From Nitrososphaeraceae archaeon (GTDB taxonomy: Archaea; Thermoproteota; Nitrososphaeria; Nitrososphaerales; Nitrososphaeraceae): 64,000 nt of DNA. The stretch lies in NCBI GenBank assembly GCA_009377575.1, contig WHTU01000009.1, forward strand, positions 25,825 through 89,824. The letters are read 5' to 3'. A program made the translations under genes and the position numbers. Every line of letters begins with the position of its first letter. The stretch's first letter is position 1. This document shows positions 63,897 through 64,000 of the stretch, one piece after another. A model generated the notes under the pieces. The model searched no databases. It was given only the letters and a program-made list of their open reading frames with translations, and was not told where the DNA came from.

Positions 63897-64000
63897 ATGA
63901 TTCAAAAAGCATTATATGTTACTGCCAAATGGGTATTAAGTAATACTGACTTGGATGAAAAAACTGAGCATGTTCAAGTTACGCTTAGGAAAGAAAAGTA
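63897..64000 (+). CDS. Start of a gene running off the window
   Basis: At least 34 codons from the ATG: MIQKALYVTAKWVLSNTDLD then EKTEHVQVTLRKEK, with no stop before the window end. Coding-like, family not recognisable from this part. Confidence 0.45.
   Translation, partial: MIQKALYVTAKWVLSNTDLDEKTEHVQVTLRKEK

Noticed and set aside
1..64000. CRISPR array
   Set aside because: No regularly spaced repeat of 24-40 bases was seen on reading; the Cas4-like gene is therefore treated as CRISPR-independent.

Overview
The window looks like chromosomal DNA of an ammonia-oxidising-type thaumarchaeon (Nitrososphaeria), probably the soil group I.1b (Nitrososphaera/Nitrosocosmicus-like). The support is archaeal housekeeping genes (Sm-like protein, archaeosine tRNA transglycosylase, L15e, proteasome beta, Cdc48, archaeal-type AlaRS and LeuRS), a fused ADP-forming acyl-CoA synthetase of the type used in the thaumarchaeal 3-hydroxypropionate/4-hydroxybutyrate cycle, a TRAM-domain mini-protein, AT-rich DNA and wide intergenic spaces. 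The species assignment is inference. No rRNA, tRNA or CRISPR array was recognised.

Layout. 0-31.6 kb is mostly core: riboflavin/F420 pathway reductase, two methyltransferase-like proteins, a ferredoxin, a Fap7-like kinase, an SmAP3-tgtA pair, psmB, leuCD, L15e, serA, a large HTH/coiled-coil protein with iterated TGACGA boxes in its promoter, the acyl-CoA synthetase, a QueD with an extra N-terminal domain, a DUF192 protein, an alaS-leuS pair and cdc48. tgtA and queD serve the same tRNA modification (archaeosine); psmB and cdc48 serve protein turnover.

31.9-47.7 kb is accessory and resembles an integrated plasmid or provirus: tyrosine recombinase, winged-helix regulator divergent from a long minus-strand operon (AbrB-like proteins, HTH, a broken TOPRIM/topoisomerase-like protein, a P-loop ATPase of the replication-helicase kind), a Cas4-like RecB nuclease, a Vsr-like endonuclease with repeated zinc modules and several tiny zinc-ribbon proteins. 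Several genes here are interrupted by one in-frame stop or a frameshift.

47.8-64 kb is gene-poor, with many very small proteins (zinc ribbons, a C2H2 finger, secreted proteins), a radical SAM enzyme, DUF72, DUF1326, NHL-repeat and TRAM proteins, and clear relics: an HflX-like fragment, a TMEM175 N-terminus, a TRAM paralogue with TAG at a lysine position, a cupin with an internal TAA, and two fragments of a secreted family. The main themes worth following are the promoter iterons of the HTH/coiled-coil gene, the composition of the integrated element and the recurrent in-frame stops. The stops are most simply decay, since intact core genes here (leuC, L15e) terminate with TAG.
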